In this document: one piece after another, positions 26,872 through 36,136 of the stretch | Layout: every line of letters begins with the position of its first letter | How positions within the stretch are numbered: the first letter of the stretch is position 1 | Origin: CAYGLF01 sp964350945 | GTDB lineage: Bacteria; Chlamydiota; Chlamydiia; Chlamydiales; JAAZZY01 | NCBI GenBank assembly: GCA_964350945.1 | Contig: CAYGLF010000008.1 | Coordinates: 1-64,000 of the forward strand | Reading direction: 5' to 3' | DNA: 64,000 nt | Notes under the pieces: generated by a model | Database searches by the model: none | Told to the model about the DNA's origin: nothing | The model's input: the letters and a program-made list of their open reading frames with translations, nothing else | Program-made: the position numbers and the translations under genes

Positions 26872-27477
26872 ATGCGCATTTTAATTGTTGGAGGCACTGG
26901 CCTTATTGGAAAAGCGGTAGCCAAAGAACTTAAGAAGCTAGATCACGAGGTTTTAATTGCTTCTCGCTCTGATAAGAAGTTCTCTGTTGATTTAAGTTCT
27001 CCAACCTCGATTGAGCGCATGTACCAACAAGCTCCTGGCCTGGATGCGGTTATTTCAGTGCCTGCTTCTAACTCACGCTTTGCACCTGTCTCTGAGTTGT
27101 CACCACAAGATATGGAGCAGGGGCTACAGGTAAAGTGCCTCGGTCAAATCAATCTCGTTTTAATCGGTCAAAAATATTTAAATAAAGAGGGCTCATTTAC
27201 CCTTACAACAGGTATTTTGAGTACCGACTACATTCCAAACGCGTCGATTAGCTGCACCATTAATAATGCCGTTGAAGGATTTGTTAAAAGTGCTTCTTTA
27301 GATCTTAGCAATCATTTGCGCCTAAACGCAGTGAGCCCCAATGTGATTACGGAAGCACTCGACAGACTCGGAGACACTTTTAAGGGATACAAAGGTGTCA
27401 GCCTTCATGAAGCAGCACTAGGTTATGTAAGAGCCGTTGAAGGAATTATCAACGGCCATATTATCCGTGTGTGGTAA
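26872..27477 (+). CDS. Short-chain dehydrogenase/reductase-like protein
   Basis: The 201-residue Rossmann protein begins with the NAD(P) motif VGGTGLIGKAVAKEL and contains a DLSSP segment. The catalytic YxxxK pair of classical SDRs is not visible: the aligned region reads SISCTINNAVEGFVKS, without the Tyr. It is therefore an atypical SDR and may bind cofactor without classical catalysis, or act on an unknown substrate. It follows the amidase by 13 bases and is probably cotranscribed. It is shorter than the usual 250 residues. Confidence 0.75.
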   Translation: MRILIVGGTGLIGKAVAKELKKLDHEVLIASRSDKKFSVDLSSPTSIERMYQQAPGLDAVISVPASNSRFAPVSELSPQDMEQGLQVKCLGQINLVLIGQKYLNKEGSFTLTTGILSTDYIPNASISCTINNAVEGFVKSASLDLSNHLRLNAVSPNVITEALDRLGDTFKGYKGVSLHEAALGYVRAVEGIINGHIIRVW

Positions 27478-27478
27478 T

Positions 27479-30019
27479 TTAAAATAACCACTCGAATTTA
27501 AGCTTCACGATATACACTTGTAATCTGCTTAAAACATCTGCTTCAAAATTCACACGTCCTACAAAGAAGTTACACTGCTGCAGTATGATATCAGCTCCTA
27601 ATACCAGCTGATTTTTGGTCTTTGCATTCCCTTCGATATTAAAAAAGAGATTGGATGGAGCATTTTCATAGCGAGCACTTAGCGATTGATCTCCTAGAGG
27701 AATATTGGCAAGCCACCCCACATACACTTTGGGAGCCAAGTACCAAACAGGATTTTGAAACTCTTGCAAAAGATTGAAACGAAAACTAGGTTGCATTACG
27801 TTATTTACACTTTCTTTAACGTCTAAGTTGATCCCTCCAGCACCTGTCTCTTTGTAGGCATCTGTAAACATCGCTGCGTAGTTTAGGGTAACCTCTGGTT
27901 GTACCCACACACTTTGACTTACTTCAACTCTCATTCCCCCATTGAGACGACCAACCAGGTCGTAGCTATTGTAGCTGCTTTTAGCAACGCGCTCAACACC
28001 AGTAAAAGAGATCCGGCGATCAGTGTTGTGGAAGTTAAAGCCGGCCATGAGCATAGCATTTGCAAAAGTATGTTCATCAAACCACCCAAAGAAAGGAGCT
28101 ACATACAAACTGCTCCAATCGGCATTCCCAAAATTCTCTTTCCATTTTAGGTTTGAGTGTGTGTAACCTATACCCCCCTCTATTACAAAGCGATTATCTA
28201 GAACTTGGTTATAGCCCAATCCCGCTCCATAAGTGTAAGACTTATACCCCACTTGCCAGTTGTTATCCGTTTTCCCCTGACTATCTTGGTCAATGAAGAT
28301 TGCAAGAGGCTCTAAAAACAACCCGGTTTGTGGGCGTGCAAATAAAGGAGCTTGTGATCGCGCCGCTTGAACAGTCGCCTGATCTTGTGTCTTTATATTA
28401 TCTTGAAATTGCTTATCCAACGTCAGCGCCATTTGCCATAAGGTTTGCTGCTTAGATCTAGGAATAGAGGTAAACGGTAAAGTTGAAGTGCTCAGTGCTT
28501 TGACTAAAAAATTAGAACTGGGCAGTTTCATAAGCGCTGATATCACCACATTTAAGTCCGCGCTTGCATTAGATACGCTTAGGTTAGAAGTATAATTTAC
28601 TATTTTGCTAGCGTTCCCTGTCAAGCTTTGGATTGAAACAGGAGTTATTACAAACGGTTGAATTGTTATCAGTTTCAAAGTTGTAACTCCATTTATACTG
28701 ACTGATTTGGTAAAGAAACTTGCATAATTACCCGTAAGAATTGAGCCGTCGGTCAATGAGGATCCTATAAGCACTGGATACTCTAATCCAGCTGCATACA
28801 ACCCAGAAGCTGGCTGTGGTGTTATGGTTGAGCCGGCAGCTAGAGTTGCAGTTCCTGTTACAGCAAGTTGATTGGTTGCTGTAGAGCTTAGCGGGACTAA
28901 TAAATCTGCTCCCAAGCTTTGAGTGTAATCGCCTGTGACGGTCAAAACACTGCCTACACTATTTCCTGGTTGAACCGTCCCGTTGTTTGTTAGACTCCCC
29001 TGCGCAATGCTCGCATTACCCATTAAAAGGCCACCTTCATCTACAATAAAAGTGGTCCCTGCTGAATTAAGATTTCCTTGAACATCGAGAGTCGCAGGAT
29101 TGTTAACCGTCACCTGTCCTGAAAAAGTACTTCCAGATGGTGGAATAAGCGTGGTTGTATTAGAACCAGCAATGGTGATATCACCACCTGATATAAGCTG
29201 ATTCGTATACGTGCGATCTTGATTAGGGTTAAATATTAGAGTCCCGCCAATGGATATAGAATTTGACAAGCTTGCTTGAATCTCAGCAAAGGAACCACTG
29301 TTGATAACAAAATCAAAGGATTCGACATCTTTTTTAAAAATCGTCCTTTTGTCAAAAGAGTTAGACGAAATAGAAAAGTTATTGGCATTTCCATCTTCAA
29401 GGATAGGGACGTCAATGTTTTGGGCCTCTTCACTTAAATTATTAAATGTCAAAATTGAGGCAAAACCTGGAGCATTTGCGATCATACTCCCTCCATCGAA
29501 AATCACATCGCCCCCAAAGGTTAATGATGAAGCTCCAATGAATAAGTTTGCACCACTACCACCTGTTACAGCCCCATCTAATTGCCAGCTCCAAAATTCC
29601 AGCAAACTATCTACTCTAGGAATGTGAACCTCTTTTCCAGCAGGAATATTTATATTGCACGCTAAAGTTGGGGAATAGTCGCTATCACTTGAAGTAGCTT
29701 CTATCCCACTATCTTCCCCTTGCCCGGAAAATGTTAGGGTCACATTACTTTCCCCTATAGTAAGGCTTCCTAAACTTACATCTATATTAAGCTTATCTAA
29801 AGTGATATCCTGAAGCATCTGAATATTTTGATCAGTTTCACTTGAAGAGATAGATGCTCTGTCATTATTTGCGTTAGGGTACCCTGCATCTAAATCCCAA
29901 TTAGCGGGAGTTGTCCAGACAGCATTATTGACACCATCCCATGAATAATCTGTGGCCATTAAAGTTGAACTAAAAATATTTAATAGCAAAAAGCTAAAAA
30001 TGAAAAAATGGTGCTTCAT
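27479..30019 (-). CDS. Autotransporter (complete)
   Basis: The 846-residue protein has a signal peptide cut after LMA (residue 22) and a repetitive beta-helix passenger rich in S, T, N and G to about residue 560. A linker helix with RSKQQTLWQMALTLDKQF follows, then a C-terminal autotransporter barrel of about 275 residues with alternating aromatic strands and a terminal Phe (KLKFEWLF). The mature N-terminus (YSWDGVNNAVWTTPANWD) matches the pattern of the truncated gene at the left edge, so the two are paralogues. Pmp-type GGAI/FxxN repeats are not evident. TTGGAG stands at a good distance before the ATG. The passenger is probably on the cell surface; its ligand is unknown. Confidence 0.88.
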   Translation of the reverse strand: MKHHFFIFSFLLLNIFSSTLMATDYSWDGVNNAVWTTPANWDLDAGYPNANNDRASISSSETDQNIQMLQDITLDKLNIDVSLGSLTIGESNVTLTFSGQGEDSGIEATSSDSDYSPTLACNINIPAGKEVHIPRVDSLLEFWSWQLDGAVTGGSGANLFIGASSLTFGGDVIFDGGSMIANAPGFASILTFNNLSEEAQNIDVPILEDGNANNFSISSNSFDKRTIFKKDVESFDFVINSGSFAEIQASLSNSISIGGTLIFNPNQDRTYTNQLISGGDITIAGSNTTTLIPPSGSTFSGQVTVNNPATLDVQGNLNSAGTTFIVDEGGLLMGNASIAQGSLTNNGTVQPGNSVGSVLTVTGDYTQSLGADLLVPLSSTATNQLAVTGTATLAAGSTITPQPASGLYAAGLEYPVLIGSSLTDGSILTGNYASFFTKSVSINGVTTLKLITIQPFVITPVSIQSLTGNASKIVNYTSNLSVSNASADLNVVISALMKLPSSNFLVKALSTSTLPFTSIPRSKQQTLWQMALTLDKQFQDNIKTQDQATVQAARSQAPLFARPQTGLFLEPLAIFIDQDSQGKTDNNWQVGYKSYTYGAGLGYNQVLDNRFVIEGGIGYTHSNLKWKENFGNADWSSLYVAPFFGWFDEHTFANAMLMAGFNFHNTDRRISFTGVERVAKSSYNSYDLVGRLNGGMRVEVSQSVWVQPEVTLNYAAMFTDAYKETGAGGINLDVKESVNNVMQPSFRFNLLQEFQNPVWYLAPKVYVGWLANIPLGDQSLSARYENAPSNLFFNIEGNAKTKNQLVLGADIILQQCNFFVGRVNFEADVLSRLQVYIVKLKFEWLF

Positions 30020-30247
30020 AAATTACTCCAATAAAAATTTGAAGATATTTTTAACACGATCTAGACAATGATTTAAAGCTAATAATTGGGACTCTAAACT
30101 AGATCAATACAACGTCCACAAGGTCCATCATGGATTAAACTAAGAGCTGAGATGTAAAATTTAAAAACTTTATGTTGAGCTAAGTGATTAGATCAAGGGC
30201 AAGGCTTAAAAAAGCGATGCCCTATACTGGGTAATACTAAAAGACTT

Positions 30248-33196
30248 CTATAAAGAAGGATCTTTTAAAGGCGTCTCATTGAGCTGAATTTTGCTGTTAT
30301 CAGCATACTCACTCTCAGCTTTAAAGTGACCCAGATTGTTAATTTCTAAGTAGTCGATGGTTGGAACATCCGACATTTGGCCGTTTACTAAAACAGCGAG
30401 TCGTTTGTTATTACTACGCCCTAGTTGATTTTGACAAAAGGTTACAAACTCCTCGTAAGAAAGTGCCTCAAGAGCCTGAACACGCCGCTCTTTTTGATCA
30501 AACTCTCCTTTTTGATCAAACGCTAAATAGTAGAGCTCTTGGCCTTTATCAGAAATAGAAACGGGAGGTTGGCGATAATTAGTTATAAGGGCTTGCTTGA
30601 GCAGATTAAATTTCTCAAGATCAAGCTCTGCAGTTCCTAGAGTACTCAAAAACTCTTCGTTAAAAAGTTCATAGCGAGAAAGTAGGTCTCTCGTTGAGCA
30701 GGAGTTAGACTGCACTAAAAAGCAGGTAAAAAGTTGCTTTTCATATTCTCTTGAAAAGGAATGCACCATATAGCCCACTTGCTGCTTAGTTCTTAATGTA
30801 TCGAAAAAAGGCGTAGAAATCGCTTGATTCATCACTTCATAGGCAGCCCGATCTTTATCCTCTAAAATTCCATGACCAATCATCAAAAAAGTAGAACTTC
30901 CTGTTTGATCGGTGCTTTGGGCAAAGAAACAGGGGTTATTGAGTGAGGCGGGCTCTAAGACAGCACGCATTGAGTGTTCAGAAACTGGGTAGGTCGTGCT
31001 ATTTTCAAAAAGAGCCTCTAAATTTGTACAAAGATTCACAGCCTGGCTCTTGGTCAAATTTCCATAGAGCATCCCTTGTAAGTATACTTGATTGAAAAAC
31101 TCTCGGTTGTAGAGGTCAAAGTCTTTATATGAGATCTCATTAAGAGCTGCTAGTTTATCGTCCACTAAAGGGTAGTCTCTAAAGACCAGGTTATTCATAA
31201 CCTCACCCGCTTGCCTTCCGGGAATTGCCTTTTTCTGGTTAAGGTACGAGCGGACCAAAATATCATGATATTTGGGAAAATCTTTTTCAGCAGGCTGGTG
31301 CGATTTAATTGTCTCAAAAATTTTAGCGGTAAAAAGATCTGACTTTTGGCTGTACCCAGAAACGCTCACCAAAAGTCCCCTTTTTGAATCAATTGAAAAA
31401 TCGGCATTCAAGCCTGCAAGTTGCCCCTGTTCAAGATGTTGGCTCAGAGCATCTGACAATGAGAGAGACAAAAGATCAGCAAGCACTTTATTTTTTCCGT
31501 TCTGCTTAATACTGGGCGACTTAACAGCCAGATTATAGTTCACTTTGGGAACTTGGTAGCTGATATCTTGTTGAAAATAAAATTGTGAACGCTCACTTAA
31601 ATCTAAAGCTTCTGGGTTATTCTCTTTAGCATCAATAGAGCCGACAAGTTCTAAGTTGGTCGGAATGTAGGGATTGGGAGCTGCGATTGCAATACTTGGA
31701 TTTGCCTCAATATGGGCCCATTCATTAAGAGTTTTAGCAGGAATTTGTTGTACATGATACTTGACTTGAACATGCTTCTCTGTAAGGTCTGAAGCAACCC
31801 CTGTTAACTGCTCGGGAGCCAGGATAAAGTAAATGGCTTTATGGGGTTTGAGCATGGATAAAAAACGATTCACTCTTTTTGCATCAAATTGAGTCGGCCA
31901 ACCTGACTTTTGTGGGAATGTGGCAATATCCTCATATTGAATGGCTGATGCAACGTGTTCTACAAATGAGAAAACTTCAGGTCTTGATTGATACTGAAAA
32001 TTGAGCTTTGCAATTGCTGTCATTTCATCTTGGCGATACCGAGGAAGCCCTTCTTGTTTAAACGTATGAATCGCTTCATAACATTGTGCAATCACCGTCT
32101 GATAGCTTTCGAGTCCTTTAGGAGTCAGCTCTAAGCACAACTCAAAAAAGGAGACCTTGGTGTCTGTATTACTTTGATAGGCGTGCATCTGGTAGATATA
32201 ACCTTTATCTTTCAAGATCGTAGCCAAACTTTTTGGAGACTCCTCAGATAAAACATCACTTACAAGGTCAGCAGTATGGTAGTCTAAATCCATAGTATAT
32301 TCAGGGGGAAGTTCCCATTTAATTGACAATTGCTTTAGATTTTTAAGCGGCTCTATGTAAACCAATTTCCCCAAAAAATCTGGATTGGTAATGGGCCCTT
32401 GCAACGTGGTCATCTGATGATTTTTATTTTCAATTTGCGAGAAACAAGCATCTACTTGCTCAACGAGCTGCTCTAGGGGGAGAGAAGAATAAACAGCTAA
32501 GCGCATGAGGTTCGCACTATAATGGTCTTGATACCATCTGACCAGGTTTTCTCGACTAATACTCATCAACGTCTCTTCCGTTCCACAACGCCAAATATTT
32601 TCATGAGAACTTGGATCAACAAATTCTAGCCCGACCATGTGCTTGCGGACTTGGTCTAAATTAGCTCTATAGAGAAATTCCTGGTTCACCGCTTTGCGCT
32701 CTCTAGATAGACCCGATTCATTAAATAGTGGCTCTACAAAAAATGAGGAGAATCTGTCTAATGCTTCCTTAGCTTGGTCATTGTTAATTTCAAAACTATA
32801 AACTGTACGGTCGTTAGATGTGTAAGCATTTGAACTTCCACCATTTGTCTGGATAAATTCGTGATATTCTTTTTCAGTAGGATACTTTTGGGTTCCAAGA
32901 AACAGCATATGTTCGACAAAGTGAGCGACTCCAATATTATCAAAAGGCTCATGATCCCAGCCGACACCCACTGATAGAGAGGCCCCTGACTTTTTAGCTT
33001 CTGGATCCGATACAATATAAGCTTCGAGACCATTATCGAGCCTTACCTTAAGGGTCTCGATATTTTGCATGCTGGGAGATTTAATTTTTTCTTTAAATTG
33101 ATCCTCAATCACGCTATAGGCTGCAAAAGCAAAGCTTGAAATAGAAAATAAAACTACCGATAATAAAGTGCATACTCTCTTACATGTCATTCTCAT
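30248..33196 (-). CDS. ptr: Exported insulinase-family (M16) metalloprotease
   Basis: The 982-residue protein has an N-terminal signal (cut after AFA, about residue 25) and an inverted zinc motif HFVEH at residues 92-96, with the third ligand Glu in RERKAVNQEF. The length and C-terminal domains are those of pitrilysin/insulysin, which degrade short peptides in the periplasm. It overlaps the end of plsB by 17 bases. The order RNase G, plsB, M16 protease is the same as in Chlamydia (from memory), so it is a conserved operon. Confidence 0.92.
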   Translation of the reverse strand: MRMTCKRVCTLLSVVLFSISSFAFAAYSVIEDQFKEKIKSPSMQNIETLKVRLDNGLEAYIVSDPEAKKSGASLSVGVGWDHEPFDNIGVAHFVEHMLFLGTQKYPTEKEYHEFIQTNGGSSNAYTSNDRTVYSFEINNDQAKEALDRFSSFFVEPLFNESGLSRERKAVNQEFLYRANLDQVRKHMVGLEFVDPSSHENIWRCGTEETLMSISRENLVRWYQDHYSANLMRLAVYSSLPLEQLVEQVDACFSQIENKNHQMTTLQGPITNPDFLGKLVYIEPLKNLKQLSIKWELPPEYTMDLDYHTADLVSDVLSEESPKSLATILKDKGYIYQMHAYQSNTDTKVSFFELCLELTPKGLESYQTVIAQCYEAIHTFKQEGLPRYRQDEMTAIAKLNFQYQSRPEVFSFVEHVASAIQYEDIATFPQKSGWPTQFDAKRVNRFLSMLKPHKAIYFILAPEQLTGVASDLTEKHVQVKYHVQQIPAKTLNEWAHIEANPSIAIAAPNPYIPTNLELVGSIDAKENNPEALDLSERSQFYFQQDISYQVPKVNYNLAVKSPSIKQNGKNKVLADLLSLSLSDALSQHLEQGQLAGLNADFSIDSKRGLLVSVSGYSQKSDLFTAKIFETIKSHQPAEKDFPKYHDILVRSYLNQKKAIPGRQAGEVMNNLVFRDYPLVDDKLAALNEISYKDFDLYNREFFNQVYLQGMLYGNLTKSQAVNLCTNLEALFENSTTYPVSEHSMRAVLEPASLNNPCFFAQSTDQTGSSTFLMIGHGILEDKDRAAYEVMNQAISTPFFDTLRTKQQVGYMVHSFSREYEKQLFTCFLVQSNSCSTRDLLSRYELFNEEFLSTLGTAELDLEKFNLLKQALITNYRQPPVSISDKGQELYYLAFDQKGEFDQKERRVQALEALSYEEFVTFCQNQLGRSNNKRLAVLVNGQMSDVPTIDYLEINNLGHFKAESEYADNSKIQLNETPLKDPSL

Positions 33197-34211
33197 ATTG
33201 ATCCTTTATTTTTTTTAACTTTTGGTAACTCTTAGCTACTTGCTTCCAAATTGCATCGCATCGTTGGTGTCGCCGCGCAATTTTATTTTCCAGGCTACTA
33301 GAGTCACTCTCCATATTAATTTCAGAGCCAAAAGCTGCATACACCCCAGTGTACTTTGTTGGGCGCTCTTCTCCCAGCTCACTCTCCACATCATTGGGAG
33401 GAGGCAATACCTGGTGGGTGTTGAGAGCTAGAGGGTAAAAGTGCGTGGGCTTTTTTGAGCGCTTTGTCATCAGATAAAACATCTCCACACTTTGTGGGTC
33501 AAAAGGGGCTACTTGAAACTCCCCTTCACTATCTGGACGATCTCTTCCCCCAGAAGGTGCGACATAAATACTCTTTCCACCTTCTGCTAAGAGCTCACTC
33601 ATTAGCTGCATTGTTTTCTTATTATGCAGCCTTTTTGTCTCTTTCTGCTCTGGCGGGTTGTTTATATGTTTTTTTGAATAAATGCACAAAAGATTTCTCC
33701 CCATGCTCAGCGGAATTGCCAGGTGGTCAGAAATCACACGATCTCCTGCTACAAAAATCATATTCTTTGCAAACAAGGGGTACTTTTCTCCCAGTAGCAA
33801 TTCAATCAGGTGCGGGTCAATCTCTGTTTGATGATTCGCTAAAAAAATGACGTTTTCATTTTTTTTTAAATGCCCCTGAATTTCTTCCAGATTCTCGTCC
33901 CCTAAATAAGTTGAGGCCTTTTGATTAACAAGTGGGCGTACAAATTCTAGCCCAAACTGATAGTAATCAAACGGCTTTTGCAGCATTTTATGATAAGGCT
34001 CGAATGCAAAAGGATTCTGACTCAACTGGCGAAGTAAGTTGATGTAGGTCGAAAGGATCTTTAAGATAAAAGCATCTGTTTGACCCGACTTTTGGGCGGC
34101 TTCAATATAGGTTGGTAGGAAGCTTCGCATAATCTGCTGGGACTTACCCTCTAGTTTTTGCTCTTTAAACCAGAGCTCCATTAATTGTAACAGGGGCTTT
34201 AACATCTCCAT
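33180..34211 (-). CDS. plsB: Glycerol-3-phosphate 1-O-acyltransferase, chloroplast-type
   Basis: The 343-residue enzyme puts the first acyl chain on glycerol-3-phosphate in phospholipid synthesis. The acyltransferase box is NHQTEID at 126-132 (His127, Asp132), followed by the substrate-binding segment FVAGDRVISD and the PSGGRDRPD motif. Size and the helical N-terminal bundle resemble the soluble plant plastid enzyme (ATS1 type) and not the 800-residue E. coli PlsB; this plant-like form is known from Chlamydia. It starts 4 bases after the RNase G stop. Confidence 0.93.
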   Translation of the reverse strand: MEMLKPLLQLMELWFKEQKLEGKSQQIMRSFLPTYIEAAQKSGQTDAFILKILSTYINLLRQLSQNPFAFEPYHKMLQKPFDYYQFGLEFVRPLVNQKASTYLGDENLEEIQGHLKKNENVIFLANHQTEIDPHLIELLLGEKYPLFAKNMIFVAGDRVISDHLAIPLSMGRNLLCIYSKKHINNPPEQKETKRLHNKKTMQLMSELLAEGGKSIYVAPSGGRDRPDSEGEFQVAPFDPQSVEMFYLMTKRSKKPTHFYPLALNTHQVLPPPNDVESELGEERPTKYTGVYAAFGSEINMESDSSSLENKIARRHQRCDAIWKQVAKSYQKLKKIKDQYENDM

Positions 34212-34214
34212 AGC

Positions 34215-35759
34215 TCAATATTCCAAAGGTTCCCCGTTCGTAGTTGAAAAAAATTGATATTGATTGAGGTGATAGCTATCATTAGCTTCAAACTCTAAGC
34301 AAGCGTTGAGCTTTTCGGCGCTTTTCTTTAAAAAAGCCTTGTCAATTTCAAGCAAATACTTATCAAGTTCTGGGTGTGTTGTTAATTTCAACGCGTACTG
34401 TTTTCCAATCAGCACAATTTTTTTAAGCGACCTCTCAATCTCAATGCTTACTGTCTCATGATTTTTAATCCACCCCCCTCCAGAACAGTAGGGACAATCG
34501 GTACAGCTCATCTGTTTAAGAGATTCTTTACTGCGCTGACGAGTCATCTCAATAAGACCAAACTCACTCATCCCTAATACGGTGCACTTCGCAGAATCTT
34601 CTTTCATGCACCCCCGGAGGTGGTCTGATACTCTTCGTTGATTTTTTCTCGATCTCATATCGATAAAATCACAGATTATTAATCCGCCTAGGTTGCGAAT
34701 GCGAAGCTGCCGAGCAATCTCTTGGGCCGCCTCTAAATTAATCCTAACAAGCGTCTCTTCCACATTCTTTTCATTCTTGGTGCTTCTTCCCGAGTTCACA
34801 TCAATTGTACACATTGCTTCGGTATGCTCAAAAAACAAATATCCACCACTTGGAAGCCAGATTTTGTGACGCAATGCTTTTTCGATTTCTTTCTCGACAT
34901 TAAAGCGCTCAAACATAGGCACGGTGTCGCGATAATATTCTAGCTTTAAGTTATGTTCATCAGCATATGTTTTATAAATCGCCTTACATTTGCGGTAGGT
35001 TGTGTGGCTATCTACAAGCAGTCGGTCATAGCGTTTATCAATGGCCAACATCACTGCTCGCTTGATTAAATCAGAGTCTTGGTAAAGACAAGCTGAACCT
35101 TTTGACTTATGGAATTTCTCAACAATCTCTTCCCAGGTTTTAATCAGCTCTTGAGCTTCTGCAACCAATAGTTCTATTGTAGCAAATTTAGAAGCTGTGC
35201 GGCAAATCAACCCCATATCTTGTGGCATTTCGAAAGAGCGTATCAACTTCTTAAGTTTAACGCGCTCTGAAGAATCTTCAATTTTCCGAGAAACCCCTCT
35301 ATGAGGAGAGTTGGGCAGCAGTACTAAGTAGCGCCCTGCAATAGAAATTTTAGACGTCAAACGAGCCCCTTTGGAACCAATGGGCTCTTTAAGAACTTGA
35401 ACTAAAACAGGCTGATCAATTTTCATGATCTTATCAATGTCTGTATTTTCAGTATTTTTCCCTTGCTTAGGATTGCGAGAGGCCGTCTTTTCCATTTCAA
35501 AATCCATATCATACATCTCTTCAAACTTTTTACGGTTCTCTAAGATATCAGAGATATGAATGAACCCATTTTCAGATTCATTGATATCAATAAAAGACGA
35601 CTGGATGTTTTCTAAGATATTGGTAACACGCCCTCGGTAGATATTACCCGTGATTTGGCGCTCTTTCTTTCTTTCTAATACAAGATCTTGCAAAACTCCG
35701 TTGCGAAGCCGTGCCATGCGGATCTCTTTGGTCTCTATGTTGAGTAAAATTTCTTGCAT
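34215..35759 (-). CDS. rng: Ribonuclease G/E family endoribonuclease
   Basis: The 514-residue protein starts at ATG 35759 (MQEILLNIETKE); the frame is open further but lacks support. An S1 RNA-binding domain lies at about 30-130 (GNIYRGRVTNILENIQSSF). The DNase I-like catalytic part has the two metal-binding Asp motifs CTIDVNSG and ICDFIDMR, and the zinc-link CTDC follows. It lacks the long C-terminal scaffold of RNase E, so it is the RNase G type that processes rRNA and mRNA. It is first in the operon with plsB and the M16 protease. Confidence 0.94.
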   Translation of the reverse strand: MQEILLNIETKEIRMARLRNGVLQDLVLERKKERQITGNIYRGRVTNILENIQSSFIDINESENGFIHISDILENRKKFEEMYDMDFEMEKTASRNPKQGKNTENTDIDKIMKIDQPVLVQVLKEPIGSKGARLTSKISIAGRYLVLLPNSPHRGVSRKIEDSSERVKLKKLIRSFEMPQDMGLICRTASKFATIELLVAEAQELIKTWEEIVEKFHKSKGSACLYQDSDLIKRAVMLAIDKRYDRLLVDSHTTYRKCKAIYKTYADEHNLKLEYYRDTVPMFERFNVEKEIEKALRHKIWLPSGGYLFFEHTEAMCTIDVNSGRSTKNEKNVEETLVRINLEAAQEIARQLRIRNLGGLIICDFIDMRSRKNQRRVSDHLRGCMKEDSAKCTVLGMSEFGLIEMTRQRSKESLKQMSCTDCPYCSGGGWIKNHETVSIEIERSLKKIVLIGKQYALKLTTHPELDKYLLEIDKAFLKKSAEKLNACLEFEANDSYHLNQYQFFSTTNGEPLEY

Positions 35760-36136
35760 ATATGTAACCTGTAAACCTGGTGACTGCTGCAGTAACGAAA
35801 AATAAAAAACGCGTATAACAAGGAGCTTGTACAACAATTTTTCTCGGGAGAGCTTGGGCCGCTAAATGTAAATTCATCGTTCTTTGCAACAGTATTTTGA
35901 GAATGTTAATGTTTGTCAGGCACCTAATCTAAGCTTAGGATCGTTGATCAGATGCCGATACGAAAACTGATTTAATTTTTTTAAGTTTAAGGGGCAGGAT
36001 AGACCAAAAAAACTAACTTTTCCACTCTTTTTTTAAAAAAAACTTCCTTTAAAAGGGCTCTTTACCTAGATATGAGAAAGTTTAAAATTAAAATTAATAC
36101 ATTAATTCCTCCTTTTCTTCCAAACGCTGGGTCAAT
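35760..36136. other. Intergenic region, no gene found
   Basis: This 377-base AT-rich gap separates the divergent rng and the unknown 505-residue gene. It should hold both promoters, but no convincing -35/-10 pair was found. No RNA gene or terminator is evident. Short frames here lack a ribosome-binding site. Confidence 0.6.
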
